Shown here piece by piece: positions 1 through 8,194 of a stretch of DNA of 64,000 nucleotides (position 1 is its first letter; each line of letters starts with the position of its first letter). A program made the translations under genes and the position numbers. The notes below the pieces were generated by a model. It searched no databases, was not told the origin of the DNA, and saw nothing but the letters and a program-made list of their open reading frames with translations. Source of the DNA: Pseudomonas syringae CC1557 (GTDB taxonomy: Bacteria > Pseudomonadota > Gammaproteobacteria > Pseudomonadales > Pseudomonadaceae); NCBI RefSeq assembly GCF_000452705.1, contig NZ_CP007014.1, positions 1,798,001-1,862,000 of the forward strand, read 5' to 3'.

Positions 1-71
1 AAGCCGGCGACTATTGCTGACGCCGATGAGTCGGCCAGCGGGCGCAGCGGCACCTTCAGGGTTTCGTGCAT
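1..71 (-). CDS. Start of a probable BenE-family transporter (partial)
   Basis: Only the first 23 codons lie in the window; the gene runs off the left edge on the minus strand. The peptide begins MHETLKVPLRPLADSS and continues ASAIVAG. The LRPLADxSxSAxVAG pattern is how I remember BenE-type benzoate/H+ symporters starting, just before their first membrane helix. A GGAAT stretch lies about 9-13 bases upstream of the ATG. The family call is recall from a very short stretch and is tentative. That an ORF starts here is more secure. Confidence 0.45.
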   Translation of the reverse strand, partial: MHETLKVPLRPLADSSASAIVAG

Positions 72-187
72 GGAGGGTATTCCTTGAAGCGGGCAGGTAG
101 CGAAGGGCGCCAAGCCTAAACGCAGGCTCGCGCGGCCTTACGATACAGCGATACGCGTAAACGCCAGCACAGTTGCAAAAGGCTCGC

Positions 188-658
188 TTACTCGGTGCCT
201 GCGCCTGCGGGGCATGCTCCGGATTGCAACGTCTGCCCCAGTGCGCGGTTGACCGCCAGCCAGCCATCCACTGCTTGCTGGCCTGCATCACCAAACACGC
301 GCTGCAGCAGTTTGACCTGCTCGCGGCGTAGCGCCTCTTCGAAGCGTGTGCCGTCCTCGGTCAGCGCCAGCAGCCGCTTGCGCTTATCGGCCTCGGGTGC
401 GGCGCTGTTCACCAGGTTCATCGCGATCAACTGGCGCAGCGGCGCGTTAAGCGCCTGTTTGCTGACGCCCAGTACCGTCAGCAGCTCTTTGACGCTCAAG
501 CCGGGGTAGCGAGCGATGAAAAACACAATCCGCTGATGCACTCGGCTGAAGCCGCGTCTGGCGAGCATTTCATCGGCTTTTGCAGTGAACGCCTGATAGC
601 CGAAGAAGAACGCTTCCATGGCCATTTGCTGATTGGCTGGTTTTTTAAGGTCAAGCAT
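188..658 (-). CDS. MarR-family transcriptional regulator
   Basis: This 156-residue protein has the length and layout of a MarR regulator: an N-terminal dimerisation helix, then a winged helix-turn-helix around residues 50-115 (LSVKELLTVLGVSKQALNAP, then a basic DKRKRLLALTEDG wing), then a C-terminal helix. Such proteins usually repress a neighbouring gene and are released by a small ligand. It is divergent from an aminotransferase gene across an 82-bp gap that contains a perfect inverted repeat, its likely operator. The ligand is unknown. A longer overlapping reading in another frame has no protein character. Confidence 0.88.
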   Translation of the reverse strand: MLDLKKPANQQMAMEAFFFGYQAFTAKADEMLARRGFSRVHQRIVFFIARYPGLSVKELLTVLGVSKQALNAPLRQLIAMNLVNSAAPEADKRKRLLALTEDGTRFEEALRREQVKLLQRVFGDAGQQAVDGWLAVNRALGQTLQSGACPAGAGTE

Positions 659-690
659 ATTGACGTATCCGGTTGGTGCGTCGTAATTTG

Positions 691-707
691 AGTCAACAAG
701 TTTGACT
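691..707. promoter_or_regulatory. Inverted repeat, probable MarR operator
   Basis: AGTCAA-N5-TTGACT is a perfect 6-bp inverted repeat in the divergent gap between the MarR regulator and the aminotransferase. Each arm reads TTGACT on one strand, so it may overlap -35 elements for both directions. Size and position fit a MarR-dimer operator. Binding by this regulator is inferred. Confidence 0.55.
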
Positions 708-740
708 TATTTTCATTGGCCTCGGCTACAGGTAATCAAC

Positions 741-1907
741 ATGGCATTCTCTGAACGCGTTTCCCGTCTGAAAAGCTCCCTGATTCGCGAGATACTTGCC
801 GCCGCCCAGCGTCCGCAAGTGATGTCGTTCGCTGGTGGCCTGCCTGCCGAGTCGATGCTGCCCAAAGTCGAGTGGGCCGACATGCCGGGTGCACTGGGTC
901 AATATGGCATGAGCGAGGGCGAGCCCGCCTTGCGCGAAGCTCTCGCTGCCGAGGCGCGTGCGCTGGGCATTGCCTGTGAAGCCAGTCAGGTGATGGTGGT
1001 CAGCGGTTCCCAGCAGACACTCGATCTGGCCGCCAAGCTCTACATCGACAAGGGCACCGAGGTTCTGCTGGAAGCGCCGACCTACCTGGCTGCCTTGCAG
1101 ATATTCCAGCTGTTTGGCGCTGACTGCATCACGGTACCGTTGCTGGCCGAGGGCCCGGATCTGCATGCCATGCGCCAGCGGCTGGAGCGGCACAGGCCAG
1201 CTTTCGCGTACCTCATCCCGACCTTCCAGAATCCTTCAGCGGTGCGCTACAGCCAGGCCAGTCGCGATGCGGTCGCGGCCCTGCTCGACGAGTTCGGCGT
1301 GACGCTCATCGAGGATGAGCCGTACCGCGAGCTGACGTTTGACGGCGGCAGTGCCAAACCGATCGTCAGCAACCTCAAGAAGGCCAGCTGGATCTACACC
1401 GGCACCGTGTCGAAGACGCTGCTTCCTGGTCTTCGCGTGGGTTATCTCATTGCCAGCCCTGATCTGTTTCCGCATCTGCTGCGCCTGAAACAGTCTGCCG
1501 ACCTGCACACCAACCGTTTGGGGCAATGGCAGGCCTTGCAGTGGATCGGTACTGAACACTATCGTGAGCATCTGGGCACACTGCGTGAGTTCTATTGCGG
1601 TCGACGTGATGCCTTTGAACAGGCTTTGCAACAGTACTTCGCAGATCTGGCCGTGTGGAACAGCCCGCAAGGCGGCCTGTTCTTCTGGTTGACCCTCAAA
1701 CAGCCGCTGGACACCCGCACTCTGCTGGATGCAGCACTGGCGCAGGATGTGGCCTTCATGCCGGGCGAGCCGTTTTTCGCCGACCCTGACGCCAACCACG
1801 GTTATCTGCGGCTTAATTTCAGTCACATTGATCCGGCGCGTCTGGATGAAGGTATAAAACGACTGGCATCGGTCGTGCGTGCAGCACAGAATCTGCAAGC
1901 GGCTTGA
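741..1907 (+). CDS. PLP-dependent class I/II aminotransferase
   Basis: A 388-residue fold-type I aminotransferase with the layout of the 2-aminoadipate/MocR-associated group: an N-terminal FAGGLPAESMLP segment, GSQQTLDLAAKL near residue 90, a DEPYREL motif for the cofactor ring, and a Schiff-base lysine near residue 225 in TVSKTLLPGLRVGYL. It transfers an amino group between an amino acid and a 2-oxo acid in the cytosol; the substrate cannot be read from sequence. The ATG at 741 is preferred; an upstream TTG at 702 falls inside the presumed operator. A GST gene follows after 36 bp, suggesting co-transcription. Confidence 0.88.
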   Translation: MAFSERVSRLKSSLIREILAAAQRPQVMSFAGGLPAESMLPKVEWADMPGALGQYGMSEGEPALREALAAEARALGIACEASQVMVVSGSQQTLDLAAKLYIDKGTEVLLEAPTYLAALQIFQLFGADCITVPLLAEGPDLHAMRQRLERHRPAFAYLIPTFQNPSAVRYSQASRDAVAALLDEFGVTLIEDEPYRELTFDGGSAKPIVSNLKKASWIYTGTVSKTLLPGLRVGYLIASPDLFPHLLRLKQSADLHTNRLGQWQALQWIGTEHYREHLGTLREFYCGRRDAFEQALQQYFADLAVWNSPQGGLFFWLTLKQPLDTRTLLDAALAQDVAFMPGEPFFADPDANHGYLRLNFSHIDPARLDEGIKRLASVVRAAQNLQAA

Positions 1908-1943
1908 TCCTATCCAACCCGGACACACCAAGGGAGCAGGGCC

Positions 1944-2546
1944 ATGTACAAGGTTTATGGTGATTACAACTCGGGCAATTGCTACAAGGTCAAGCTGATG
2001 CTCAACCTGCTGGGCAGCGAGTATGAGTGGGTGCCAGTGAATATTCTCAACGGCGAAACCCAGACCCCGGCCTTTCTTGAAAAGAATCCCAACGGCAAGA
2101 TTCCTGTGCTGGAGCTGGATGACGGCACATGCTTGTGGGAATCCAATGCGATTCTCAACTTCCTGGCCGACGGCTCCCGCTACCTGCCGAGTGAGCCGCG
2201 TTTGCGGACTCAGGTGTTGCAGTGGCAGTTCTTCGAGCAATACAGCCACGAGCCTTCGGTGGCGGTCGCGCGGTTTATCCAGTTTTACCTGGGGCTGCCA
2301 GCTGAACGCATGGTTGAATATCGCGCGATGCAGAAGTCCGGCTATCGTGCTCTGGCCGTCATGGAACAGCAGCTCGACCGTACGCCGTTTCTGGTCGGCG
2401 ACAATTTCTCGATCGCCGATATTGCCTTGTATGCCTACACTCATGTGGCGCATCAGGGCGGCTTCGACCTGGCACCCTATACCGGCATTCGCCGCTGGCT
2501 GCAGCGGGTTCAGGCTCAGCCTGGCTATATCGGCATGCTGGACTGA
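1944..2546 (+). CDS. Glutathione S-transferase family protein
   Basis: A 200-residue cytosolic GST with two domains: an N-terminal thioredoxin-like half (residues 1-80, NPNGKIPVLELDDG followed by the glutathione-contacting ESNAIL motif) and an all-helical C-terminal half containing the N-capping motif FSIADIALYAY. The likely catalytic residue is a Ser/Asn near residues 10-11 (YNSGNCYK). A GGGAGCAGGGCC stretch before the ATG is the ribosome site. It probably shares a transcript with the upstream aminotransferase; a role in detoxification or isomerisation is a family-level inference. Confidence 0.88.
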   Translation: MYKVYGDYNSGNCYKVKLMLNLLGSEYEWVPVNILNGETQTPAFLEKNPNGKIPVLELDDGTCLWESNAILNFLADGSRYLPSEPRLRTQVLQWQFFEQYSHEPSVAVARFIQFYLGLPAERMVEYRAMQKSGYRALAVMEQQLDRTPFLVGDNFSIADIALYAYTHVAHQGGFDLAPYTGIRRWLQRVQAQPGYIGMLD

Positions 2547-2573
2547 TCCGATCATTTTGAGGGCAACGAATTC

Positions 2574-2960
2574 ATGCGTACTGCACTTGCACTTCTCGCC
2601 GCCCTCATGGCGCTAGGCGTCGGTTGTTCCGCTCAGGCCGAGGATTGCAACGCCAATCAGGCGAGCATGAACACATGTGCCGCCAATGAGCTGGCGACAC
2701 TCGACGCGGATCTGAACAAGCAATACAAAGCGCAGATGGCCTGGCTCAAGAGCCCCGGGAAAAAACTGGCGTTCAAGGACGCACAGCAGAAGTGGATCGT
2801 CTTGCGTGATGCCGATTGCCTGTATCAGGCGGGCAAGCCCGAGGATTCGGGTTCGATCTGGCCGCTGGTGCAATCGCAATGCCTGGCCGAGCAGACCAGG
2901 GTGCGGCTCAAACAACTGAAAACTTACGTGGCCTGTCGCGAGGAAGGTTGCCCGCGCTGA
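2574..2960 (+). CDS. Secreted LprI-type (DUF1311) protein
   Basis: This 128-residue protein has a signal peptide of about 22 residues (cleavage probably after AQA) and a cysteine-rich mature domain. It carries the LprI/DUF1311 signature QQKWIVLRDADC and six cysteines likely to pair in the periplasm. Members related to LprI have been linked to lysozyme inhibition, but many have no tested function. It lies 27 bp after the GST gene on the same strand and may share its transcript. Confidence 0.8.
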   Translation: MRTALALLAALMALGVGCSAQAEDCNANQASMNTCAANELATLDADLNKQYKAQMAWLKSPGKKLAFKDAQQKWIVLRDADCLYQAGKPEDSGSIWPLVQSQCLAEQTRVRLKQLKTYVACREEGCPR

Positions 2961-2981
2961 TGCGCGTCGGGCAATCGTGGT

Positions 2982-3347
2982 TCAGATGGCCCCGAAGCGT
3001 CGGTCCAGATAGTCGATGATGACTTTGGATTCGTACATCCAGACGGTCTTGCCAGCTTCTTCTATGCGCAGGCAAGGCACCTTGATCCTGCCGCCCTCAT
3101 TGAGCAGGGTCTGGCGATCCAGTTCGTTGTTCTTCGCATCGCGCAGTGCGACCGGAACGTTGAGGCGGCGCAGGGCGCGGCGGGTCTTCACGCAGAACGG
3201 GCAGGCGTGAAACTGATACAGGGTCAGGTCCTGGGCCGCTTCGTTGACGACCGCCTGAGCCTGAGGATCACGCTTTTTCCTGCTCGGGCGAGTCAGGAAG
3301 TCAATGCCGATGACGAGTTGGCCAAGGCCGACTCTTAACGCTTTCAT
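2982..3347 (-). CDS. Glutaredoxin/GST N-terminal-like thiol protein
   Basis: A small thioredoxin-fold protein with a redox motif CPFC (YQFHACPFCVKTRRALRR), a cis-proline KVPCLRI and a glutathione-contacting YESKVIIDYL segment, so it combines glutaredoxin chemistry with the first half of a GST. A hydrophobic N-terminal stretch (ALRVGLGQLVIGIDFLT) may anchor it to the membrane. I chose the ATG giving MKALRVG (121 residues), as remembered from Pseudomonas relatives; an ATG 12 bases upstream and a reading from 3380 are also open. It converges on the LprI-type gene. Confidence 0.78.
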   Translation of the reverse strand: MKALRVGLGQLVIGIDFLTRPSRKKRDPQAQAVVNEAAQDLTLYQFHACPFCVKTRRALRRLNVPVALRDAKNNELDRQTLLNEGGRIKVPCLRIEEAGKTVWMYESKVIIDYLDRRFGAI

Positions 3348-3434
3348 GAACACGGTCATACCTCTTGCGGGCTGTTGCATAAATCGGCCGGGCGTTCAAC
3401 GTGCATCATGGCACGTGAACACAGGCTGAACGGC

Positions 3435-3980
3435 TCACTTGATCAGGCTGAGAAACTCGCTGCGCGTGGCGGCGTTTTCACGGAATTCGCCCAGCATCAC
3501 TGAAGTGATCATGGCCGAATTCTGCTTCTCGACACCACGCATCATCATGCACATGTGCTTGGCTTCGATCACTACCGCAACGCCCAGTGCACCGGTGACC
3601 TGCTGAATAGCTTCAGCAATCTGGCGGCTGAGGTTTTCCTGAATCTGCAAGCGACGGGCGTACATGTCGACGATCCGAGCCACCTTGGACAGGCCCAGAA
3701 CCTTGCCATTCGGGATATACGCCACGTGTGCCTTGCCAATGAACGGCAGCAAATGGTGTTCGCACAGCGAGTACAGTTCGATGTCCTTGACCATCACCAT
3801 TTCACTGGCATCCGAGCTGAACAGGGCATCGTTGGTGACTTCTTCCAGCGTCTGCGCATAACCGCGACACAGGTACTGCATGGCCTTGGCGGCGCGCTTG
3901 GGGGTGTCCAGCAAACCTTCACGCGAGACGTCCTCGCCCAGTTGCCCGAGGATGGCGGTGTAATTCTGTTCCAGTGTCAC
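3435..3980 (-). CDS. folE: GTP cyclohydrolase I (FolE)
   Basis: Converts GTP to 7,8-dihydroneopterin triphosphate, the first step of folate and pterin synthesis, as a cytosolic homodecamer. Zinc ligands are visible in [10 protein letters not shown] and HMCMMMRG, and the substrate-binding segment [15 protein letters not shown] is intact. The GTG start at 3980 gives 181 residues, the usual Pseudomonas length ([12 protein letters not shown]). The frame stays open to 4058, but that extension is Arg-rich and not family-like. Queuosine synthesis also uses this product, and queF lies about 51 kb away in the window. Confidence 0.95.
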   Translation of the reverse strand: MTLEQNYTAILGQLGEDVSREGLLDTPKRAAKAMQYLCRGYAQTLEEVTNDALFSSDASEMVMVKDIELYSLCEHHLLPFIGKAHVAYIPNGKVLGLSKVARIVDMYARRLQIQENLSRQIAEAIQQVTGALGVAVVIEAKHMCMMMRGVEKQNSAMITSVMLGEFRENAATRSEFLSLIK

Positions 3981-4217
3981 AGGACTGTGTTTCCGTGTGG
4001 GTTTCGATAAACGCGAGAGCATGGCCCGTCGCCGAGGCGCACATAGTAGCGTACGCACGGGGGAGGGTGCACGGCAGCGCAGTAAATCAACTGGTCGGGT
4101 TGCGGTTTGTGTCGTATCGCTTACACGTTGGCAACCCGATCGCTACCCACTTTCGACACCTGCGTTGTCTGAGCTTGCAGGTCATCAATCAATTGCCTGT
4201 CGAGAGAGTAAATCCGG

Positions 4218-4373
4218 ATGTTGAGTCGAGTAGCAAAAATAGCGATGTTCGCCATCGTACTGTCGTCGGTTTCCGGTTGCTGGCCGTTCTGGCCTGGTCC
4301 GGGCGGGCATGGCGGTGGGGGCGGGCACCATGAAGGCGGTGGTCCTGGCCCTGGCGGTCCTGGCCCGCGCTGA
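4218..4373 (+). CDS. Tiny Gly/His/Pro-rich putative lipoprotein
   Basis: A 51-codon ORF. It starts MLSRVAKIAMFAIVLSS, a typical signal peptide with one basic end and a hydrophobic core, followed by VSGC, which fits a lipobox with Cys21 as the lipidated residue. The mature part is WPFWPGPGG and then a low-complexity tail of Gly, His and Pro with four histidines. GAGAGAG about 10 bases upstream may be the ribosome site. I do not recognise a named family; His/Gly-rich tails can bind metals, but that is speculation. It sits alone between divergently oriented neighbours folE and smr (both minus). Confidence 0.55.
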   Translation: MLSRVAKIAMFAIVLSSVSGCWPFWPGPGGHGGGGGHHEGGGPGPGGPGPR

Positions 4374-4426
4374 GTATTGAATCAGGCAGCGCGCTGTCCC
4401 TGGCGTGTCAAAGGGCGCGAAGAGGC

Positions 4427-4984
4427 TTACTCGTCGCGTCCTTCCATCATGGTGCGTTTCAGCACCACGTACACCGCGCCGGCACCGCCGTGCTTGGCCA
4501 GGCATGAGCAAAAGCCCAGCACCTGCGAATGTTGACGCAGCCACGTATTGACGTGACTTTTGATCATCGGACGTTTGCCGTCCAGACGCACTGCCTTGCC
4601 GTGAGTGACGCGCACGCAGCGTATTTCCAGTTTGGTCGCCTCTGCCAGAAACTCCCATAATGTCTCACGCGCCACCTCCACGGTCATGCCGTGCAGGTCG
4701 AGGCTGCCCTCGAAGCTGATCTGACCGAGTTTCAACTTGCGCATCTGGCCTTCCTGCACGCCGTCACGCGACCAGCTCAGAACATCTTCCGGTCCGACAT
4801 CGATCACGAACTGGTCGGAGAGACCGTCCACCGTCACCGAATCGGTGCGCACGGTCGCGGACTGACGCAGGCGGGCGAGCATTTTTCGATCAGCTTTGGG
4901 TTTGCCGACATCGGCGTGTTCATGCTTGAGCGGCTTTACGCCGCGCGTCTCGCTTCTGAACAGGGAAAAATCGTCGTCTTGCAT
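4427..4984 (-). CDS. Smr-domain protein
   Basis: This 185-residue cytosolic protein has a stand-alone Smr (small MutS-related) domain in its C-terminal half, with the signatures LDLHGMTVEVA near residue 95 and RVTHGKA near residue 125. The first 90 residues are charged and probably flexible. Smr domains bind and often nick nucleic acids; the E. coli relative SmrB cleaves mRNA at collided ribosomes. Whether this protein has the same task is inferred. It follows the 5030-5347 membrane-protein gene on the same strand by 45 bp. Confidence 0.88.
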   Translation of the reverse strand: MQDDDFSLFRSETRGVKPLKHEHADVGKPKADRKMLARLRQSATVRTDSVTVDGLSDQFVIDVGPEDVLSWSRDGVQEGQMRKLKLGQISFEGSLDLHGMTVEVARETLWEFLAEATKLEIRCVRVTHGKAVRLDGKRPMIKSHVNTWLRQHSQVLGFCSCLAKHGGAGAVYVVLKRTMMEGRDE

Positions 4985-5029
4985 GGGGCCTCCGCGAAGG
5001 AGGCTAGTCTAACCGTTCGAACGAGCGGG

Positions 5030-5347
5030 TCAGTTGTGTTTTTTCATCAAATGGGCGGAGATGCTCAAGCCGCTTGCACCCCGTTGACGACGCAAACGGC
5101 GCCATAGCCAGACACCCAGGTAAAACACCAGCAATCCACTGATCGCAACGAACGCGGCACCACCCGGGCTGGCGTTCAGTTCGCCCAGCATCTGAGGATG
5201 AGTGATCAGGCTGGACGCACCGGCGACGGTCAGCAAGATGCCCAGCGCAACCAGCAGCAGCGCGATCAGCGTGCCAATACGTTTGCGCCAGTTGCCCTGG
5301 CCTTTGTTGCGCAGGCGACGTGCATTGAAACCACCTGATGTCTTCAT
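5030..5347 (-). CDS. Small two-helix membrane protein, function unknown
   Basis: A 105-residue protein with a basic N-terminus (RRLRNKGQGNWRKRIG), a first membrane helix around residues 25-47 (IALLLVALGILLTVAG), a second around 65-82 (FVAISGLLVFYLGVWLW) and a basic C-terminal tail. The arrangement suggests both ends face the cytosol. I recognise no named family. A CRP-like palindrome lies about 110 bases upstream of the start. Confidence 0.7.
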   Translation of the reverse strand: MKTSGGFNARRLRNKGQGNWRKRIGTLIALLLVALGILLTVAGASSLITHPQMLGELNASPGGAAFVAISGLLVFYLGVWLWRRLRRQRGASGLSISAHLMKKHN

Positions 5348-5457
5348 GCGTTTTCCTCAGCTGGTATCGGCTCAATAAGTATCGGCGCTGTGACCCTGGG
5401 CAGGAGAGTGTGTTCCCGCCGCCGGTGCATACCAGAGCCGCAAAGGATGGACGGTCA

Positions 5458-5473
5458 TGTGAGCGGCGTCACA
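5458..5473. promoter_or_regulatory. CRP/Vfr-type palindrome
   Basis: TGTGA-GCGGCG-TCACA is a perfect match to the CRP-family core TGTGA-N6-TCACA. It lies between a gene ending at 5490 and one starting at 5347, both on the minus strand, so it is placed to control the small membrane protein. Vfr of Pseudomonas uses a similar core. Binding has not been shown here. Confidence 0.45.
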
Positions 5474-5489
5474 CAACTCATCAATAGGG

Positions 5490-6080
5490 TCAGATCAGGT
5501 CTTTGGTCAGGGCCAGGGTAGCGAAGTTGTCGGCCATGATCGCCATTTCGGTTCTGTGTACCACGTGGGCACTGACCACGCCATGCTGGCTTGGCAGGTC
5601 GCGGGTTGCGCAGGCGTCATCAACCAGCGTGCAGCGATAACCGTAGTCCTTGGTCGCGCGAACGGTGGTGCTGATGCTGGAGTGGCTCATGAAGCCGCAG
5701 ACAATCAGGTCCAGATGACCCAGGCTTTGCAGCAGTTCATGCAGGCCGGTGCCATTGAATGCATTAGGCAGACGTTTTTCGACCAGATGCTCATCGCCTT
5801 GCGGCAGCAGTTCCGGAACCAGTTGACCACGCTCGCCCTGCGGGTCGAACAGACCGCCCACGGTGCCCAGATGGCGAACGTGAACGATCGGGCATTTGAC
5901 CGCGCGCGCCTTGGCCACCAGCAAGCCGATATTGGCCAGAGCTTCGTCTACACCGGTCAGGGCCAGCGGGCCGCTAAGGTATTCTTTCTGCGCGTCGATG
6001 ATGATCAGCGTCGCGTTGCTCAGGTTGGCATGTGCATGTACACGGCCGCTGAGTTGAAACATGGTCTTTAAATCGGACAT
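5490..6080 (-). CDS. Isochorismatase-fold hydrolase homologue with Ser in place of the catalytic Cys
   Basis: A 196-residue protein of the isochorismatase/cysteine-hydrolase superfamily. The Asp of the catalytic triad is in LIIIDAQKEY (about residue 29) and the Lys in VEKRLPNAF (about 102). The usual nucleophile block G-x-x-T-x-x-C-V reads GFMSHSSISTT, so Ser135 replaces Cys. Members of this fold hydrolyse amides or ethers of small molecules; without the Cys the chemistry is uncertain. AAAGGAG upstream of the ATG supports the start. It diverges from prmB across about 250 bp. Confidence 0.82.
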   Translation of the reverse strand: MSDLKTMFQLSGRVHAHANLSNATLIIIDAQKEYLSGPLALTGVDEALANIGLLVAKARAVKCPIVHVRHLGTVGGLFDPQGERGQLVPELLPQGDEHLVEKRLPNAFNGTGLHELLQSLGHLDLIVCGFMSHSSISTTVRATKDYGYRCTLVDDACATRDLPSQHGVVSAHVVHRTEMAIMADNFATLALTKDLI

Positions 6081-6329
6081 TCACGGGCTCCTTTGAGTGG
6101 GGCTATTGCGTCATTGTCCTCTGGCTGAGCCGTTCTGGGAATGGCAACCATCGCAAGCCCCGGTTTTTATGGGCTGCAGGGCAGGTGGCGGGCGTACTGT
6201 ATGGCGGTTTGCCTTGATGGCGGTAGCCGAATCGTGGAAACTTCCACGCCTGTCGGGTACGAAGAGTGCGACGTTGTTCGGATCCAGGCCTTTCACAGTG
6301 GCTCGTCGTTTTTTCCAAGGAGTTTGTCC

Positions 6330-7238
6330 ATGATCACTTCCCGTTTGCGTACCGTGCGCGACCATATCCGTTGGGCCGTCAGCCGCTTTCATCAGGAAGA
6401 CGTGTTTTTCGGTCATGGTACTGACAATGCCTGGGACGAAGCGCGGCAACTGGTGCTGGGCGCCCTGCACCTGCCTTGGGAAATTGCCGACAGCTACCTG
6501 GATTGCCGCCTGGAAATCGATGAGGTCTCCGAGCTGCAGCGCCTGATCAGGCGCCGCATCGACGAGCGCGTGCCGACGCCTTACCTGCTTGGCGAGGCGT
6601 GGTTCTGCGGTATGTCGTTCATCGTCGATGACCGCGTGCTGATCCCGCGCTCACCGATTGCCGAGCTGATCGAAGAGCGTTTCGCACCCTGGCTGGCCAG
6701 TGAGCCTGAGCGAATTCTCGACCTCTGCACCGGCTCCGGCTGTATCGGTATCGCCTGCGCCGACGAGTTTCCCGATGCCGAAGTGGCGCTGGCCGATCTT
6801 TCCTATGATGCGCTTGAAGTGGCCAACCAGAACATTGAACGCCACGGCATGGACGCGCGCGTCTATACCGTTCAGGGCGATGGTTTCGACGGCTTGCCGG
6901 GACAACGCTTCGACCTGATCGTCTCCAATCCGCCCTATGTGGATGCCGAGGATTTTGCCGACATGCCGGACGAGTATCAGCACGAGCCCGAGCTGGCGCT
7001 GGCCTGCGGCAGCGATGGTCTGAACCTGGTACGCCGCATGCTGGCGCAGGCCGCCGATCATCTGACCGAAAAAGGCTTGCTGATCGTCGAAGTAGGCAAC
7101 AGTCAGGTTCACGTGCAGGCGCTTTACCCGGAGGTCGATTTCGCCTGGCTGGACTTCAAACGGGGTGGGCACGGCGTGTTCATGCTCTCTGCCGAGCAGT
7201 GCCGTGCTCACCAGGCGGTGTTCCAGTCACGGGTCTGA
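6330..7238 (+). CDS. prmB: 50S ribosomal protein L3 glutamine methyltransferase PrmB
   Basis: Methylates a glutamine of ribosomal protein uL3 using SAM, in the cytosol. The SAM-binding motif [14 protein letters not shown] is near residue 130 and the glutamine-binding SNPPY motif near 200, typical of the PrmB/PrmC family. The ATG at 6330 has an AAGGA ribosome site 8 bases upstream and gives 302 residues, the family length; the frame stays open further upstream but that part does not look like PrmB. The PrmB assignment over PrmC rests on the N-terminus and the aroC neighbourhood. Confidence 0.93.
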   Translation: MITSRLRTVRDHIRWAVSRFHQEDVFFGHGTDNAWDEARQLVLGALHLPWEIADSYLDCRLEIDEVSELQRLIRRRIDERVPTPYLLGEAWFCGMSFIVDDRVLIPRSPIAELIEERFAPWLASEPERILDLCTGSGCIGIACADEFPDAEVALADLSYDALEVANQNIERHGMDARVYTVQGDGFDGLPGQRFDLIVSNPPYVDAEDFADMPDEYQHEPELALACGSDGLNLVRRMLAQAADHLTEKGLLIVEVGNSQVHVQALYPEVDFAWLDFKRGGHGVFMLSAEQCRAHQAVFQSRV

Positions 7239-7291
7239 AGCGAGGGTGAGTCGGGGCTGGCATCGGCCCCTTTACCTTGTGGGTAAACGAC

Positions 7292-8101
7292 CTAGCGGTG
7301 AGTGGCGATCCAGATCAACAGTCCCGCCTGAAAGACCGCGAAGGTCACCAGACAGGCAATCGTGAAGCGCAGACTGGCGTCTTCGCGCTTGTATTTGCCA
7401 ACCCGGTCTTCGTGCTGGCGAATGGTCACTTCCTGCTCGATCATGCTTTTCTCGGCTTTCTCCAGCATTTGCGACGCTTCGAGAATCTCGACGATCTGTA
7501 CCTTGTCATTGTTCCAGGTGCTGTGCAGGTTGCCGACGTGCACGTCCTTGATACTGCCTTTCATGTGCTGAGCATCGGCGTAGACGACCTCAAAGCCCAG
7601 GGTGCGCAAAAAGTGATCACGGCGCAGACGGGTGTCTTCGTTCAAGCCGTCCTTGCTGGCGAGTGCCACGCCTTCAATCTTGTAGGTAGACCAGCGTTTC
7701 TGCGCCCAATGCACCGCGTGAGCGATCATGAAGCGGCCTATACCCCGATTCCACGGCTCGATCTGCAAGCCGGGTTGTGGGCCAAAGCGCACCGTGCGCG
7801 TCACATGGTCGGCCCAGACATCCAGGTTGTTCTGCTCCTTGCGGACTCGCTGACCGGGCAACTGAACGTTGATGCGCAGCAGGCTCAGCTCTTTGTTGTG
7901 TCGCTCGGCACGACCGAACTGTACAAAACGCAACGGCCGTCCACCGGTGGCTCGGTCGGTCGGCTGTGGCGCCAGACGCAACATCTGAAAGCTTTCAGGC
8001 AGGACGTCATCCCACGGCTGTGGCGCTACCGGCACTTCGACTTCGGCTTCGGCACTGGCGGGGTCTGCGATGGTTTCGGTCATGGTATTCGCGTCAGTCA
8101 T
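7292..8101 (-). CDS. GNAT-like protein with C-terminal membrane anchor
   Basis: A 269-residue protein. The middle (about residues 120-185) resembles a GNAT acetyltransferase: NRGIGRFMIAHAVHWAQ looks like the acetyl-CoA loop and RDHFLRTLGFEVVYA like the closing helix and strand. A charged, probably coiled-coil stretch follows (about 205-245), then one C-terminal membrane helix (FTIACLVTFAVFQAGLLIWI). This suggests a tail-anchored enzyme facing the cytosol. The acetyl acceptor is unknown and the GNAT call is from pattern only. The ATG at 8101 with AGGAC upstream is preferred to a TTG at 8107. Confidence 0.6.
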   Translation of the reverse strand: MTDANTMTETIADPASAEAEVEVPVAPQPWDDVLPESFQMLRLAPQPTDRATGGRPLRFVQFGRAERHNKELSLLRINVQLPGQRVRKEQNNLDVWADHVTRTVRFGPQPGLQIEPWNRGIGRFMIAHAVHWAQKRWSTYKIEGVALASKDGLNEDTRLRRDHFLRTLGFEVVYADAQHMKGSIKDVHVGNLHSTWNNDKVQIVEILEASQMLEKAEKSMIEQEVTIRQHEDRVGKYKREDASLRFTIACLVTFAVFQAGLLIWIATHR

Positions 8102-8194
8102 TAACAATGGTCCTGTCCCTGGCCATGTGTAGCAAACACGAAGCCATCAAACAGCTATCGGCCGGATCTCCCGCGACTGAAGGGCGGCCGACTG

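Noticed and set aside
1236..2555. Long 439-codon minus-strand ORF opposite the aminotransferase and GST genes
   Set aside because: It is a shadow of two well-supported plus-strand genes; its composition is His/Gln/Arg-rich without domains.
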